Positions 50,817 to 60,201 of a DNA stretch of 64,000 bases are shown in pieces. Under the pieces are notes generated by a model. It saw only the letters and a program-made list of their open reading frames with translations. It made no database searches and had not been told where the DNA came from. The DNA is taken from the NCBI GenBank assembly GCA_963849065.1, contig CAWKFM010000005.1, positions 124,001 to 188,000 on the forward strand, written 5' to 3'. The first letter of the stretch is position 1, and the number at the start of each line of letters is the position of its first letter. This DNA comes from TOLSYN sp963849065 (GTDB lineage: Bacteria > Acidobacteriota > Terriglobia > Terriglobales > Acidobacteriaceae). The position numbers and the translations under genes are program-made.

Positions 50817-51748
50817 AGGGCATCATTCTGGCCGGAGGCTCCGGCACGCGGCTCTATCCGGCGACCCTTGCCATCAGCAAGCAGCTGATTCCGATCTACG
50901 ACAAGCCGATGGTCTACTACCCGCTCAGCACCCTGATGCTGGCCGGGATTCGCGAGATCCTGCTCATCTCCACGCCTCTGGAGCTGCCGCGCTTCCGCGA
51001 TCTGCTGGGCTCGGGCGAGCAGTGGGGATTGCAGATTGAATACGCCGAGCAGCCCAGTCCGGATGGCCTGGCGCAGGCGTTCCTCATCGGCGAGCGGTTT
51101 ATCGCCGGCTCGCCCTGTGCGCTGGTGCTGGGCGACAACATTTTCTACGGGCAGGACATCTCCAAGCTCCTGCAGCACAGCGCAGCCCTGGCGACCGGGG
51201 CCACCGTCTTTGCCTACGCGGTGCAGGATCCGTCGGCGTATGGCGTCGTCGAGTTCGACTCGGCGGGCCGCGCCGTCAGCCTGGAAGAAAAGCCCGCCTA
51301 TCCCCGCTCGCGCTTCGCCATCACTGGCCTGTACTTCTACGATTCTAAGGTGGTCGAGCTGGCCCGTTCGCTCAAGCCCTCGGCCCGCGGCGAGTTGGAG
51401 ATCACCGACCTGAACCGCCTCTACCTGGAGCAGGGCGAGCTGAACGTGGTGACCTTCGGCCGGGGCACCGCCTGGCTCGACACCGGAACCCACGACTCGA
51501 TGCTGGAGGCCTCGAGCTTTATTGCCACTCTGGAAAAACGCCAGGGGCTCAAAATCGCCTGCCCGGAGGAGATCGCCTTCCGCATGGGCTTTATCACCAA
51601 TGCTCAGCTGGAAGCCCTTGCTAAGCCGCTGCTCAAGAGCGGATATGGAAAGTACCTTTTGCAGATCATCGAGGAGGGGCAGGATGCTTCCCGGAGTCAC
51701 AATCCAGCGGATGTTGATGATCCACGTGAAAACCAGGTTTTCACCTAG
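50813..51748 (+). CDS. rmlA: Glucose-1-phosphate thymidylyltransferase
   Basis: 311 aa. Makes dTDP-glucose from dTTP and glucose 1-phosphate. GGSGTRLYPATLAISKQLIP, YDKPMVYYPLSTLMLAGI, VLGDNIFYG and DTGTHDSMLEA are all present. The C-terminus has about 20 extra residues beyond the usual end (ASRSHNPADVDDPRENQVFT), with reduced conservation. No rmlC or rmlD in the window, so the end sugar is not certain. Overlap ATGA with rmlB. Confidence 0.95.
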   Translation: MKGIILAGGSGTRLYPATLAISKQLIPIYDKPMVYYPLSTLMLAGIREILLISTPLELPRFRDLLGSGEQWGLQIEYAEQPSPDGLAQAFLIGERFIAGSPCALVLGDNIFYGQDISKLLQHSAALATGATVFAYAVQDPSAYGVVEFDSAGRAVSLEEKPAYPRSRFAITGLYFYDSKVVELARSLKPSARGELEITDLNRLYLEQGELNVVTFGRGTAWLDTGTHDSMLEASSFIATLEKRQGLKIACPEEIAFRMGFITNAQLEALAKPLLKSGYGKYLLQIIEEGQDASRSHNPADVDDPRENQVFT

Positions 51749-52102
51749 CTGGCATGACCACGGTATCGCAGACCTCCGGCAGTCTATGATGTGGCGAAAG
51801 AGATGTTCTGCAAGATTGCAATGGGAAGCAGGGGACCCGGAAAACGGGAGCGCGTGTTGTTTCTGGAATAAGGACGATGGCCATCCGGTTTCGGGTGGCA
51901 GAGGGCTAAGGGGACCTAGTTCCCCGGTCCCTTAACATTTAGGATGGAACACAGGGTATCACCTGATTCCGCCACCAATGCATGAAGCATACGCTTCTCT
52001 ATAAGAATCAACAGGGGGATTTGTACCTGCGCGGACCTTCCGCTGCGATTGCGATGTACGACGGTATGCCGCTACACGCAATCAGCTCCCCCGGAGGAAT
52101 GT
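51749..52102 (+). other. Structured gap between rmlA and the beta-helix gene (354 b)
   Basis: No gene. Two hairpins stand close together: GCCATCCG-GTTT-CGGGTGGC (51880-51899) and AAGGGGACC...GGTCCCTT (51908-51933). The latter has an alternative pairing GGGGA...TCCCC (51910-51925) that excludes it. This switch-like layout upstream of a secreted-protein gene resembles an attenuator or riboswitch expression platform, but no known class is recognised. Confidence 0.45.
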
Positions 52103-53800
52103 ATGACGGTTGTTCGACGGTTTTTGGTTATTACGACATTGGTTTTCTTAGCGGCGGCTGGTTCTGCATTCGCGTCAGCCACCCAGGCCTACCTCACCCC
52201 GGGCGGCACGGCCACAGGCAGCTGCCCCGCAGGTACGGCCACTGCGCCTAACTTTGCTCCGGGATCGTCCACCGGACAGATCAACAATGCGGCCAGTTGG
52301 GGCAGCGGGGCGGGCCAGATCGGACCGGGCACTACGCTTCTAGTTTGCGGCACATTCACCAATTCCACCCAGGGCGGCAACGTGATTACCGTGCAGGACA
52401 GCGGCACGTCGACCGCGCCGATTGTGATCCTCTTTGATACGGCAGGCGCCAGCCTGAACTCCACCGGTTGGTGGGGGTCGATGCCGGAAGGGTGCGCGCC
52501 CTGCGCCGGAGCCATCACGATCAACGGCTACAGCTACATCACGATCAACGGGCAGAACACCGGGATTATCCAGAACATGCTCGCAGGAACCTCCGGCAAC
52601 ACCTGCGCCGGGGGAACGTGTACTCAATCCCCCGGAGGATCCGGCACCACCGGAATCGCGGTGGTCAATGCGGCGAACATCCTGATCGAGAACCTGACCA
52701 TTCGAAACATGTACGCCAACGCCGGCGCATCCAGCTCAGCCACCGACATCGGTGGGCAGTTCTCCACCAACATCTCGGTCTATGCCTCGTCTCCCATTAC
52801 CGTGGTGAACAACACGCTTACCAACGCCAGCATCGGGATCGCCGCCAGCCAGCAGGGCCAGAGCGGAGAGACCGGGGGGACATCGAGTTGCCCAACCGTA
52901 CTGCCGGTCGCCAGCCCTGGCAGCGGGGTGTGCTTTGGGTACAACACCCTAAGCGACCATCACTGGCACATATCCGACGGTGCCAACGGCGGGCTGGGGA
53001 CGTTCAACATCTACAACAACAAAATCTCCGGCTTCACCAACTGGCAGTTCCCCACCAGCGCGTACCACACGGACGGCATCATCACCTATGGCGGGGCGAA
53101 TACCGTTGCCACGAATAATATCTGGAACAACACCTTCACTGGAGACCTTGGCAACGGGAGCGCCACGGCATTCATCTACTGCACCTCAGACGGCGGGAAT
53201 GACGGAAGCGGATCGGACTGCACCATCTTCAACAACGTGTTCGCCGGAGACACGGCTCTGAACTCCTTTATCGCAACTCAATCATCCGCTGGTGATGCGG
53301 CTGGGCAGTTCGAAAACATCTACAACAACACCTTTGTAAATGGCGGATATGACTTCTATTTCTTCTACAATTCCGGGGCTCCCTTGCACACGGTCACCAT
53401 GGAAAACAACGTCATGGTGGGTCAGTCCTCCACCTACTTTTACGTCCTGAGCGGCGGCGCGACGTTTAGTGCCAGCGACAATACGTTCTACGGCGGAACG
53501 ACTGGCGCCTACCCTTATGGCCCGTGGAACGGGTACGCCACTCTATCTGCTTGGCAGTCGGCCTGTAGCTGTGACTCGGGATCGCAGGTGACTAACCCGA
53601 ACCTGACCAGCACTTACAGCTTGGGCACTGCCATAACTGGAGAGAATCTGGCCACGTCAATTGGTATCAATGCTCTTGATTTCGATATAGTAGGTGCGGG
53701 GAGGCCACAGACCGGAACCGGTAATTGGAGTCCCGGTGCGTACCAGTATCAGGGGGCGCCGCCGCCGAGTGGCGTCACGGTGTCGGCTGTGCAACCCTAA
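52103..53800 (+). CDS. Secreted right-handed beta-helix protein
   Basis: 565 aa. Signal peptide (FLVITTLVFLAAAGSAFA). The mature chain is rich in Asn, Gly, Ser and Thr with repeating strand-turn units such as NILIENLTIRNM, SPITVVNNTLTNASIG, TFNIYNNKISGF and VATNNIWNNTFTG, i.e. parallel beta-helix rungs. The C-terminus is Pro/Ser-rich (GAPPPSGVTVSAVQP). Polysaccharide lyases and surface adhesins share this fold; catalytic residues are not recognisable. GGAGG is five bases upstream of the ATG. Its place in the EPS locus suggests polymer processing or binding (inference). Confidence 0.85.
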   Translation: MTVVRRFLVITTLVFLAAAGSAFASATQAYLTPGGTATGSCPAGTATAPNFAPGSSTGQINNAASWGSGAGQIGPGTTLLVCGTFTNSTQGGNVITVQDSGTSTAPIVILFDTAGASLNSTGWWGSMPEGCAPCAGAITINGYSYITINGQNTGIIQNMLAGTSGNTCAGGTCTQSPGGSGTTGIAVVNAANILIENLTIRNMYANAGASSSATDIGGQFSTNISVYASSPITVVNNTLTNASIGIAASQQGQSGETGGTSSCPTVLPVASPGSGVCFGYNTLSDHHWHISDGANGGLGTFNIYNNKISGFTNWQFPTSAYHTDGIITYGGANTVATNNIWNNTFTGDLGNGSATAFIYCTSDGGNDGSGSDCTIFNNVFAGDTALNSFIATQSSAGDAAGQFENIYNNTFVNGGYDFYFFYNSGAPLHTVTMENNVMVGQSSTYFYVLSGGATFSASDNTFYGGTTGAYPYGPWNGYATLSAWQSACSCDSGSQVTNPNLTSTYSLGTAITGENLATSIGINALDFDIVGAGRPQTGTGNWSPGAYQYQGAPPPSGVTVSAVQP

Positions 53801-53824
53801 AGCGTCTTTCAAAGGCCCATACAT

Positions 53825-53871
53825 GGCCCCTACTATCCTGGCGCACCTTTGCTGGGGGAGTAGTAGGGGCC
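53825..53871 (+). terminator. Long hairpin after the beta-helix gene
   Basis: Perfect 11-bp stem GGCCCCTACTA/TAGTAGGGGCC with a 25-base loop, 24 bases after the stop codon. A T-run is not adjacent, though CTTTTC follows at about 53884. It may terminate or stabilise the transcript. The rest of the gap up to 54149 (349 bases in all) shows no gene. Confidence 0.55.
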
Positions 53872-54149
53872 TGATCCATCTCGACTTTTCATCATCAACG
53901 CCCCTGCCCCCTGCTTTATAACAAAGCTCATGGTTTACCTGCTTCACTCCTAAATACCCGATCTGAGCGCGACCGATTCCGGGTGCTGCTGCAAACCTGT
54001 GGACGAAATGCGCCGGAAAATGTTGTTCTGCGGAGACGTGCCGGGAATCCCGAGAAAAGGGCAGCTTTAGATGCTGCCCATCATGGCAGCAAGTCTGAGC
54101 AGTGAGCCATAAAGTTATCCATCGCGTGGTGCCTGGGAAGGAATAGATC

Positions 54150-55673
54150 TTGAAATTACAACAAGGCAAGGGCAAAAGCCTGATAGCCAAGAACGTGGTT
54201 ATCAATCTGGGCAGCCAAATTGTTCCCATGCTTGCGGCGTTGCTCACCATTCCTTACGTAGTCAAGGGATTGGGAACGGATGGATACGGGATCCTTTCCA
54301 TTGCCTACATGGTCTTGGGATATTTCAGCATTTTCGATTTGGGCCTTAGCCGCGCCACGGTTAAATTTGTGGCTGAACACCTCAGTCCCGAGAAAATTCA
54401 CAAGGTCCCGGAGATCGTGTGGACATCTCTTTCTCTCCTGGTGCTGCTGGGGTTCGTCTTTGGCGGGATCGCCGCTATATTTGTGCCACTCGCGGTGACG
54501 CACTTCTTCAAGATGCCGGCATCCTTTGTCGGACAGGCCAAGTCTTCCCTGCTTATTATTTGCTTGTCCCTGCCAATCCTGCTGGCCAATGACGCACTTC
54601 GTGGGGTACTGGAAGCTGCACAACGATTTGACCTGGTGAATTGCATCAAAATTCCGGGCAGCACCTGCTTCTATCTTTTCGCGGCGGGGGCCGTTGCCCT
54701 TCGCCTTAAAGTCCCTTGGGTTATTGTTGCTCTGGTACTCGTTCGACTTGTAACCGCCTGCGCATATCTGGCGGTCGGCTTTCGGATAATTCCCGAACTA
54801 CGAGCCGGGATACGCGTATCCCGATCGGCATTGCGCTCCTTAGCAACATTCGGGGGGTGGGTGATGGTCTCAAATATCTGCGGCCCCATTTTTACTTATC
54901 TGGAGCGCTTCTTTGTTGCTTCGGTCGTATCGGTCAGCATGCTTACTTACTACTCGATTCCTTTCGACCTGCTTAGCAAAACAATCATGCTTCCGGCGAG
55001 TCTCGCTACCGCTCTCTTTCCATATTTCAGCCATCATGGCGGTGGAAACTCTGACCTGGTTACCGACGTTACCTCCCGTTCAGTTAAGTACTTGCTCTTT
55101 GTAATGACCCCCGTTACGGCGGTTCTATTGTATTTTTCCAAAGAGATTCTACAGCTCTGGATGGGCGCGCAATTTGCGAACCAGAGCGCCGTCGTCATGC
55201 AATTGCTGGCTGCAATGTTTCTACTAAATGCATTGTCGTTTGTTCCGTATACGTCGGTGCAAGCACTGGGGCGCCCGGAGCTTAAAGCCAAGTTGGATAT
55301 CGCCGCTCTTCCGATCTATGCACTCTTTCTCTGGCTGCTGGTGCGGCCGTATGGAATTAACGGAGCGGCTGCTGCAAAGTTGTTGATAACCGCGCTGGAT
55401 ACTGGGGTCTTATTCCTCTTTGCCTGGAAGATGAAATCGTTTGCACTGCGCGATTGTATTTCCGGTCCCCTTTTCAGGACGCTCGTCGCAAGCGGAGCAC
55501 TGCTGGTACTCGGTTTCCTAATTCACGTTTGCCGAATAACCTTGGTCAATTCGGCCGTTCTGTTTGGCCTCTGCATTACCGCCTATGCAATATTGCTCTG
55601 GTTTGCTGCGGTCGATGGCGACGAGAAAACAGTGATCAGAAGTTTCTCGAGGGTGCTGCTCCTGAAAGGGTAA
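54150..55673 (+). CDS. Wzx-type oligosaccharide flippase
   Basis: 507 aa with about 12-14 membrane helices. MATE/PST family (polysaccharide transporter): N-terminal NVVINLGSQIVPMLAALLTIPYVVKGLG, later FFKMPASFVGQ and VALRLKVPWVIVALVLVRL. It moves lipid-linked repeat units across the inner membrane. The start is TTG at 54150 with GAAGGA seven bases upstream. More A+T-rich than the early genes. Confidence 0.88.
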   Translation: MKLQQGKGKSLIAKNVVINLGSQIVPMLAALLTIPYVVKGLGTDGYGILSIAYMVLGYFSIFDLGLSRATVKFVAEHLSPEKIHKVPEIVWTSLSLLVLLGFVFGGIAAIFVPLAVTHFFKMPASFVGQAKSSLLIICLSLPILLANDALRGVLEAAQRFDLVNCIKIPGSTCFYLFAAGAVALRLKVPWVIVALVLVRLVTACAYLAVGFRIIPELRAGIRVSRSALRSLATFGGWVMVSNICGPIFTYLERFFVASVVSVSMLTYYSIPFDLLSKTIMLPASLATALFPYFSHHGGGNSDLVTDVTSRSVKYLLFVMTPVTAVLLYFSKEILQLWMGAQFANQSAVVMQLLAAMFLLNALSFVPYTSVQALGRPELKAKLDIAALPIYALFLWLLVRPYGINGAAAAKLLITALDTGVLFLFAWKMKSFALRDCISGPLFRTLVASGALLVLGFLIHVCRITLVNSAVLFGLCITAYAILLWFAAVDGDEKTVIRSFSRVLLLKG

Positions 55674-55871
55674 TGGCGGGGCAGGCAAACAGATGGTCTG
55701 GTGGGTGATTGGCTGGTTCGTTAGTGACATCTGCTTTTCAGCGATCACGCGTGTTTTGGCTTGCTTCTGGATTAGCGCGCAGGCGGACAGACCTGGGGGA
55801 TAGTTTCCCGAAGAGCTGTCGGAAAAAGTTTCTAGTGCACCGATTTCCAACCTTATAAAGGAGACACTGGC

Positions 55872-56609
55872 ATGGTTTTTTTGCGTTTGGCCTGCTATGT
55901 ACTGCGACCATTGGGCTACACCGTTTTACCGACTCCGCTTGCACGCCCCTGCGCGTGGGGATCGGATACAGTGTTGGGTTCCTTCCCCCCGTTATCGGAG
56001 TCGAATCGTATTGGCGATCGTGCCGAGTACTTCATAAAAGGTGGCTATCAACACCGGCCGGAACCGGCCTATTTCGACGATACCCGGCATTCCGACGAAT
56101 CTCAGTTGGAGGTGTATCGTTTTGCGAGAGAGATCTGTAGGCGAAATGGGTTGTCAACTGTCGTGGATATTGGCTGCGGATCCGGTTACAAACTCTTGAA
56201 ATATTTGGGAGACATGAAGACGACCGGAGTCGATGTCGCAGAGACGTGCGGATGGCTGAGGCGAAAATATCCCAATCGTGATTGGAAAGAAATCAGCGAA
56301 TTCGAGAAGTCCGCTCAGCCGGTCGACTTGGTCATAGCGGCTGATGTTATAGAACACGTGCGTGATCCAGACAGCTTTATGTCTCTCATTCGGAAACTCG
56401 GTCCGCGATATGTGGTTTTGTCGACTCCGGATCGAAATCTTTTGAGGGATGGATCGCACAATGGTCCTCCCACCAATCCCGCACACCTGCGCGAATGGAG
56501 TTTTACCGAATTTGGAGCATACGTTGAAGAGTATTTCACTTTACTGGAACATTTTATTTCGTGTGCTCCACAGGCAACGCAGTGCGTGCTGGGCAAGCCA
56601 AAAGATTAA
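55872..56609 (+). CDS. SAM-dependent methyltransferase, class I
   Basis: 245 aa. Binding motif VVDIGCGSGYKLLKYLG (about 95-112) and the DLVIAADVIEHVRDPD motif mark a Rossmann-fold methyltransferase. The first 60 residues differ from minimal methyltransferases. AAAGGAG lies eight bases upstream of the ATG. It would modify a sugar or polymer in the EPS pathway. Confidence 0.85.
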   Translation: MVFLRLACYVLRPLGYTVLPTPLARPCAWGSDTVLGSFPPLSESNRIGDRAEYFIKGGYQHRPEPAYFDDTRHSDESQLEVYRFAREICRRNGLSTVVDIGCGSGYKLLKYLGDMKTTGVDVAETCGWLRRKYPNRDWKEISEFEKSAQPVDLVIAADVIEHVRDPDSFMSLIRKLGPRYVVLSTPDRNLLRDGSHNGPPTNPAHLREWSFTEFGAYVEEYFTLLEHFISCAPQATQCVLGKPKD

Positions 56610-56630
56610 TTCTCTGGCAGGTATCGATAT

Positions 56631-57785
56631 ATGCGAGTAACTTTCCTGATGCCGTGTTACCCAAGAGGACCCATGGGTGGGTTTCGGGTAGTCTATGAGT
56701 ACGCGAATATGCTTGTGGGCCGCGGGCATGAAGTGGCTGTGGTTCATCCACGTCATTTGAGGTACGCAGTTTTGCCGGAACAATTGACGTTGCGTAATCG
56801 CATCCTCATGGCGAAGAGATCTTTTACTGAGCTCATGAAGACACCGTCTATTGATTGGCAGCCTATCGACAAAAGGGTTCGCCTGCTGTTCGTTCCAAGC
56901 TCGGATCCTCGCCATATTCCCGATAGCGATGCCTTGTTTGCAACCTCATGGCATACGGTCCGATCGGTTCTCGAATCTCCAAGAGAAAAAGGGAAAAAGT
57001 GCTATTTGATTCAGGGTTACGAAACGTGGGATGGACACAAGGAACTTGTGGACGCAACGTGGCGGTCCAATCTTCGGAAGGTGGTTATTGCAAAGTGGCT
57101 GGTGGAGCTAGGCGGAGAACTGGGATGCGCCGATCTGACTTACATTCCGAACGCCATCGACAATGACCGCTACCGCCTGACACAGCCCATTGAGGGTCGC
57201 TCCCGACAAGTCGCTATGCTTTTTTCGTCTACGCCGATCAAAGGGGCGGCAGATGGTATAGAAGCAATAAGGATTGCACGAAAGAGATTTCCGAGCCTTA
57301 AAGCGGTTTTTTTCGGCACCTCCCGGCATCAGCCTTGGATCCCGGAATGGGCTACGTACCACCGGGATCCACCTCAGGATTTCATTGTTAACGAGATTTA
57401 TAACAAGTCTTGTGTATTTGTGGCTCCCAGTTGGACCGAAGGATCACCGCTTCCGCCTGCGGAAGCTGCGCGTTGCGGTTGCGCGATCGTGGCCACCGAT
57501 ATCGGAGGGTTTCGGGAATACATTCAACATGGAGTCACAGGTTTGTTGTCTCCCTGCAAAGATCCTCAGGCTCTGGCAGAGAACCTCTGTTTGTTGCTCG
57601 AAAATGAAGACTTGCGCGTCCGCCTCGCCAGGGCCTGTCACGATGTCATTTCCGGTCTCAATTGGGAGAACAGTACTGACTTGCTCGAACGCTTCCTCCT
57701 TGCGTCTATAAAAGGTGCAGCGGATGTCGGCGAGCCTCAGGGCAGCGGCGTCGGCGCGACGAGATTCACCGAACGAACGAGCTAG
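56631..57785 (+). CDS. Glycosyltransferase family 4
   Basis: 384 aa. GT-B fold: MRVTFLMPCYPRGPMGGFRVVYEYANML start and the C-terminal donor-site motif (APSWTEGSPLPPAEAARCGCAIVAT, about 260-285), with E-x7-E. It would add a sugar to the growing repeat unit at the inner membrane. Only 21 bases separate it from the methyltransferase gene. Confidence 0.88.
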   Translation: MRVTFLMPCYPRGPMGGFRVVYEYANMLVGRGHEVAVVHPRHLRYAVLPEQLTLRNRILMAKRSFTELMKTPSIDWQPIDKRVRLLFVPSSDPRHIPDSDALFATSWHTVRSVLESPREKGKKCYLIQGYETWDGHKELVDATWRSNLRKVVIAKWLVELGGELGCADLTYIPNAIDNDRYRLTQPIEGRSRQVAMLFSSTPIKGAADGIEAIRIARKRFPSLKAVFFGTSRHQPWIPEWATYHRDPPQDFIVNEIYNKSCVFVAPSWTEGSPLPPAEAARCGCAIVATDIGGFREYIQHGVTGLLSPCKDPQALAENLCLLLENEDLRVRLARACHDVISGLNWENSTDLLERFLLASIKGAADVGEPQGSGVGATRFTERTS

Positions 57786-57838
57786 CCGCCGTTTCATTCT
57801 GAAAACGATCAATCCCTAAGCTTATTTCAAGGCGCCGT

Positions 57839-59245
57839 ATGAGACAAAAGTATGACATGCCGAGCAACTATTACTTCGGCGGGGGAACGGCTAATAGCTT
57901 CGTAACTCCTCTGGCAGGGATCATCCTGTTCATAGCTATCATTCTGATTTTCCGTTTGCATCGCAAGTCGGTTATAGTCCCCTTTCTCGTCGCGGGTGTT
58001 TTACTTCCGTTTGATATAACCATCGTCGCGTTTGGCTTTCATTTGCAGGCGCTACGCCTTGTCTTGTTGGCCGGTTGGCTCCGTATCGTATTGCGCCGAG
58101 ACTTTCGTGTGCCTCGGATGAACATGCTCGATAAAGCTTTTTTGTTTTGGGCGATCAGCAACGCGATTTTCTTCTGCTTACTTTGGATGGCCGTTGGTGC
58201 GGTAGACAATAGAATCGGATTTCTTTGGACCACTCTAGGCAGCTACTTTCTGGTTCGCTCTCTTATTCGTGATAAGGGCGACGTCGTTCGCGCGATCAGA
58301 GTTTTGGCCATTCTGATGATAATCATTGCGCCTCTCGTTCTGGTGGAGCGGTTCACTCAGCACAACTGGTTCTCACTTGTTGGATCCCCGTTGATTTCCA
58401 CCACTCGCGACGGGGTAGTCCGGGCGGAAGGTCCCTTCGCTCATCCGGTTATTGCAGGAACCGTGGGAGGGATGGTGCTGCCGCTGTTCATCGGACTCTG
58501 GTGGCAAGGGAAAAAGCATCGGATGCTCCTTGGCCTGGCGGTGCTTTCCTCGATCGGGATCGTGATTGCGTCCCGCTCAAGCACCCCAATTATGACGACT
58601 GCGGCCGGGCTATTTGCGCTGCTGCTTTGGCCGCTTCGTGCCAAGATGCGAAGTTGCCGATGGGCGCTGGTCTCCTTGTTAGCGGTCGCGCAGTTGGCTA
58701 TGAAATCTCCTATTTGGTTTTTGCTCTCGCGCGCAGGAAGTACCCTTGGAGGCAGTGGCTATCATCGAGCTACGCTGATTGATACCTTTGTCAGGCATTT
58801 CGGCGAATGGTGGCTGATTGGAACCAGGGATAATGCGACCTGGGGATACGATATGTGGGATGTGGACAATGCCTATGTAGCTGCTGGAGTTGGTGGAGGC
58901 CTCATCACATTCATCGCGTTTATCGCGATTCTAGTCTATGCGTACAAAAAAGTCGGCAAATCCAGAAAGCTCACGGGATTGTCCCGCAATAATGAGCACC
59001 TCGTGTGGGCGATAGGGGCTTGCCTGTTCGCCAACACAATTGGATTCATCGGAATCGTATATTTCGATCAGAGCGTTATCGTGTGGTACTCCCTGCTCGC
59101 CATGGTGTCGGCTGCCGCGGTGTTCAACTGTCCCGAAAAAAACGCTCCTGCGGTAAAACTGAAGACGGTTGCTGCACAAGTCGCAAGGAATGGGGACTCC
59201 GTCCCTTCCACAACTTCGCTTCACGTCACCCCATATCGCTCGTAA
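57839..59245 (+). CDS. O-antigen ligase/Wzy-like polymerase
   Basis: 468 aa with about 11-12 membrane helices, starting LAGIILFIAIILIFRL. A large periplasmic loop (HNWFSLVGSPLISTTRDGVV...) and the RAEGPFAHPVIAG stretch recall the O-antigen ligase/Wzy superfamily. It would link repeat units after flipping. Typical for Wzy, sequence conservation is low, so the name is by topology and context. Confidence 0.78.
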   Translation: MRQKYDMPSNYYFGGGTANSFVTPLAGIILFIAIILIFRLHRKSVIVPFLVAGVLLPFDITIVAFGFHLQALRLVLLAGWLRIVLRRDFRVPRMNMLDKAFLFWAISNAIFFCLLWMAVGAVDNRIGFLWTTLGSYFLVRSLIRDKGDVVRAIRVLAILMIIIAPLVLVERFTQHNWFSLVGSPLISTTRDGVVRAEGPFAHPVIAGTVGGMVLPLFIGLWWQGKKHRMLLGLAVLSSIGIVIASRSSTPIMTTAAGLFALLLWPLRAKMRSCRWALVSLLAVAQLAMKSPIWFLLSRAGSTLGGSGYHRATLIDTFVRHFGEWWLIGTRDNATWGYDMWDVDNAYVAAGVGGGLITFIAFIAILVYAYKKVGKSRKLTGLSRNNEHLVWAIGACLFANTIGFIGIVYFDQSVIVWYSLLAMVSAAAVFNCPEKNAPAVKLKTVAAQVARNGDSVPSTTSLHVTPYRS

Positions 59246-59256
59246 AATCTCGCACA

Positions 59257-60201
59257 ATGACAACTTCAAAGAGCAATTCAACTATCTCGATCGTGATCGT
59301 AACCTGGAATGGGAAGAAGTACGCCCTGGAGTGCCTAGACTCATTGCGGGCTCTTGGCAGCGCCACCAACATCGAAGTGGTCGTGGTCGACAACGCCTCG
59401 ACGGATGGCACTCCCCAGGCAATACGGGAGCACTACCCAGAAGTTAGACTGATCCAGAATGAGGCGAACCTGGGTTTTGCCAAGGCCAATAATATTGGTA
59501 TCCGGGAGGCATCCGGGAGTTACGTCTGTCTGGTCAACTCCGACGTAGTGGTGCCGCCCGGATGTCTGGAGAAGATGACAGCCTACATGGATGCGCATCC
59601 CGATATCGGGGTACTGGGGCCGAGAATGCGCGCTCCCGACGGGGGTACTGGGTTGTCGGTCATGAAGGTGCCTACGGTATGGAACTCTCTGTGCTGTGCG
59701 CTGGGAAACCACCGCGGCGGCTACATGATGGAAGACTTTTCGTATGACAATACGGAAGATGTCCAGGTGCTGACCGGGTGGTTTTGGATGGTGCGCAAAA
59801 CGGCTCTGGACGAAGTTGGTGGACTCGACGAAAGGTTCTTCATGTACGGAGAGGACATCGATTGGTGCTACCGCTTCACGAAGGGCGGTTGGCGCGTCGT
59901 TTATTACGCTGGTGCGGAGGCGCTGCACTATGGCGCTGCCAGCTCGAACAATGCGCCAGTGCGGTTTTACGTCGAAATGCATCGCGCAAATTTGCAGTGC
60001 TTCCGCAAACATCATGGCGCGCTGGCATCCGGAGCGTTCATTCTGGTTACGTGGCTCCATCAGTTGGTGCGGTTGGCAGGCTATGGCGCACTCTTTGTGC
60101 TGCGCCCGTGCAAGCGTTCCAGCGCCGAGCTCAAGATTCAACGGAGTTTGTCCTGCCTTGGCTGGCTTGCCGATGGTGCGCCCGGTGGGAGGGCACAATG
60201 A
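59257..60201 (+). CDS. Glycosyltransferase family 2 (rhamnosyl-transferase-like)
   Basis: 314 aa. GT-A fold: VIVTWNGKKYALECLDSL, EVVVVDNASTDGTP, CLVNSDVVVPPGC (DxD-like SDV) and GGLDERFFMYGEDIDWCYR. The last motif is typical of the rhamnosyltransferase branch, which fits with rmlA/rmlB in the locus. ATG at 59257; the open frame upstream is a shadow of the Wzy-like gene. It overlaps the next GT2 by four bases. Confidence 0.88.
   Translation: MTTSKSNSTISIVIVTWNGKKYALECLDSLRALGSATNIEVVVVDNASTDGTPQAIREHYPEVRLIQNEANLGFAKANNIGIREASGSYVCLVNSDVVVPPGCLEKMTAYMDAHPDIGVLGPRMRAPDGGTGLSVMKVPTVWNSLCCALGNHRGGYMMEDFSYDNTEDVQVLTGWFWMVRKTALDEVGGLDERFFMYGEDIDWCYRFTKGGWRVVYYAGAEALHYGAASSNNAPVRFYVEMHRANLQCFRKHHGALASGAFILVTWLHQLVRLAGYGALFVLRPCKRSSAELKIQRSLSCLGWLADGAPGGRAQ

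Noticed and set aside
51749..52102. Cyclic di-GMP-I riboswitch in the beta-helix leader
   Set aside because: The conserved core and tetraloop-receptor bases of that class could not be found; only generic hairpins are supported.
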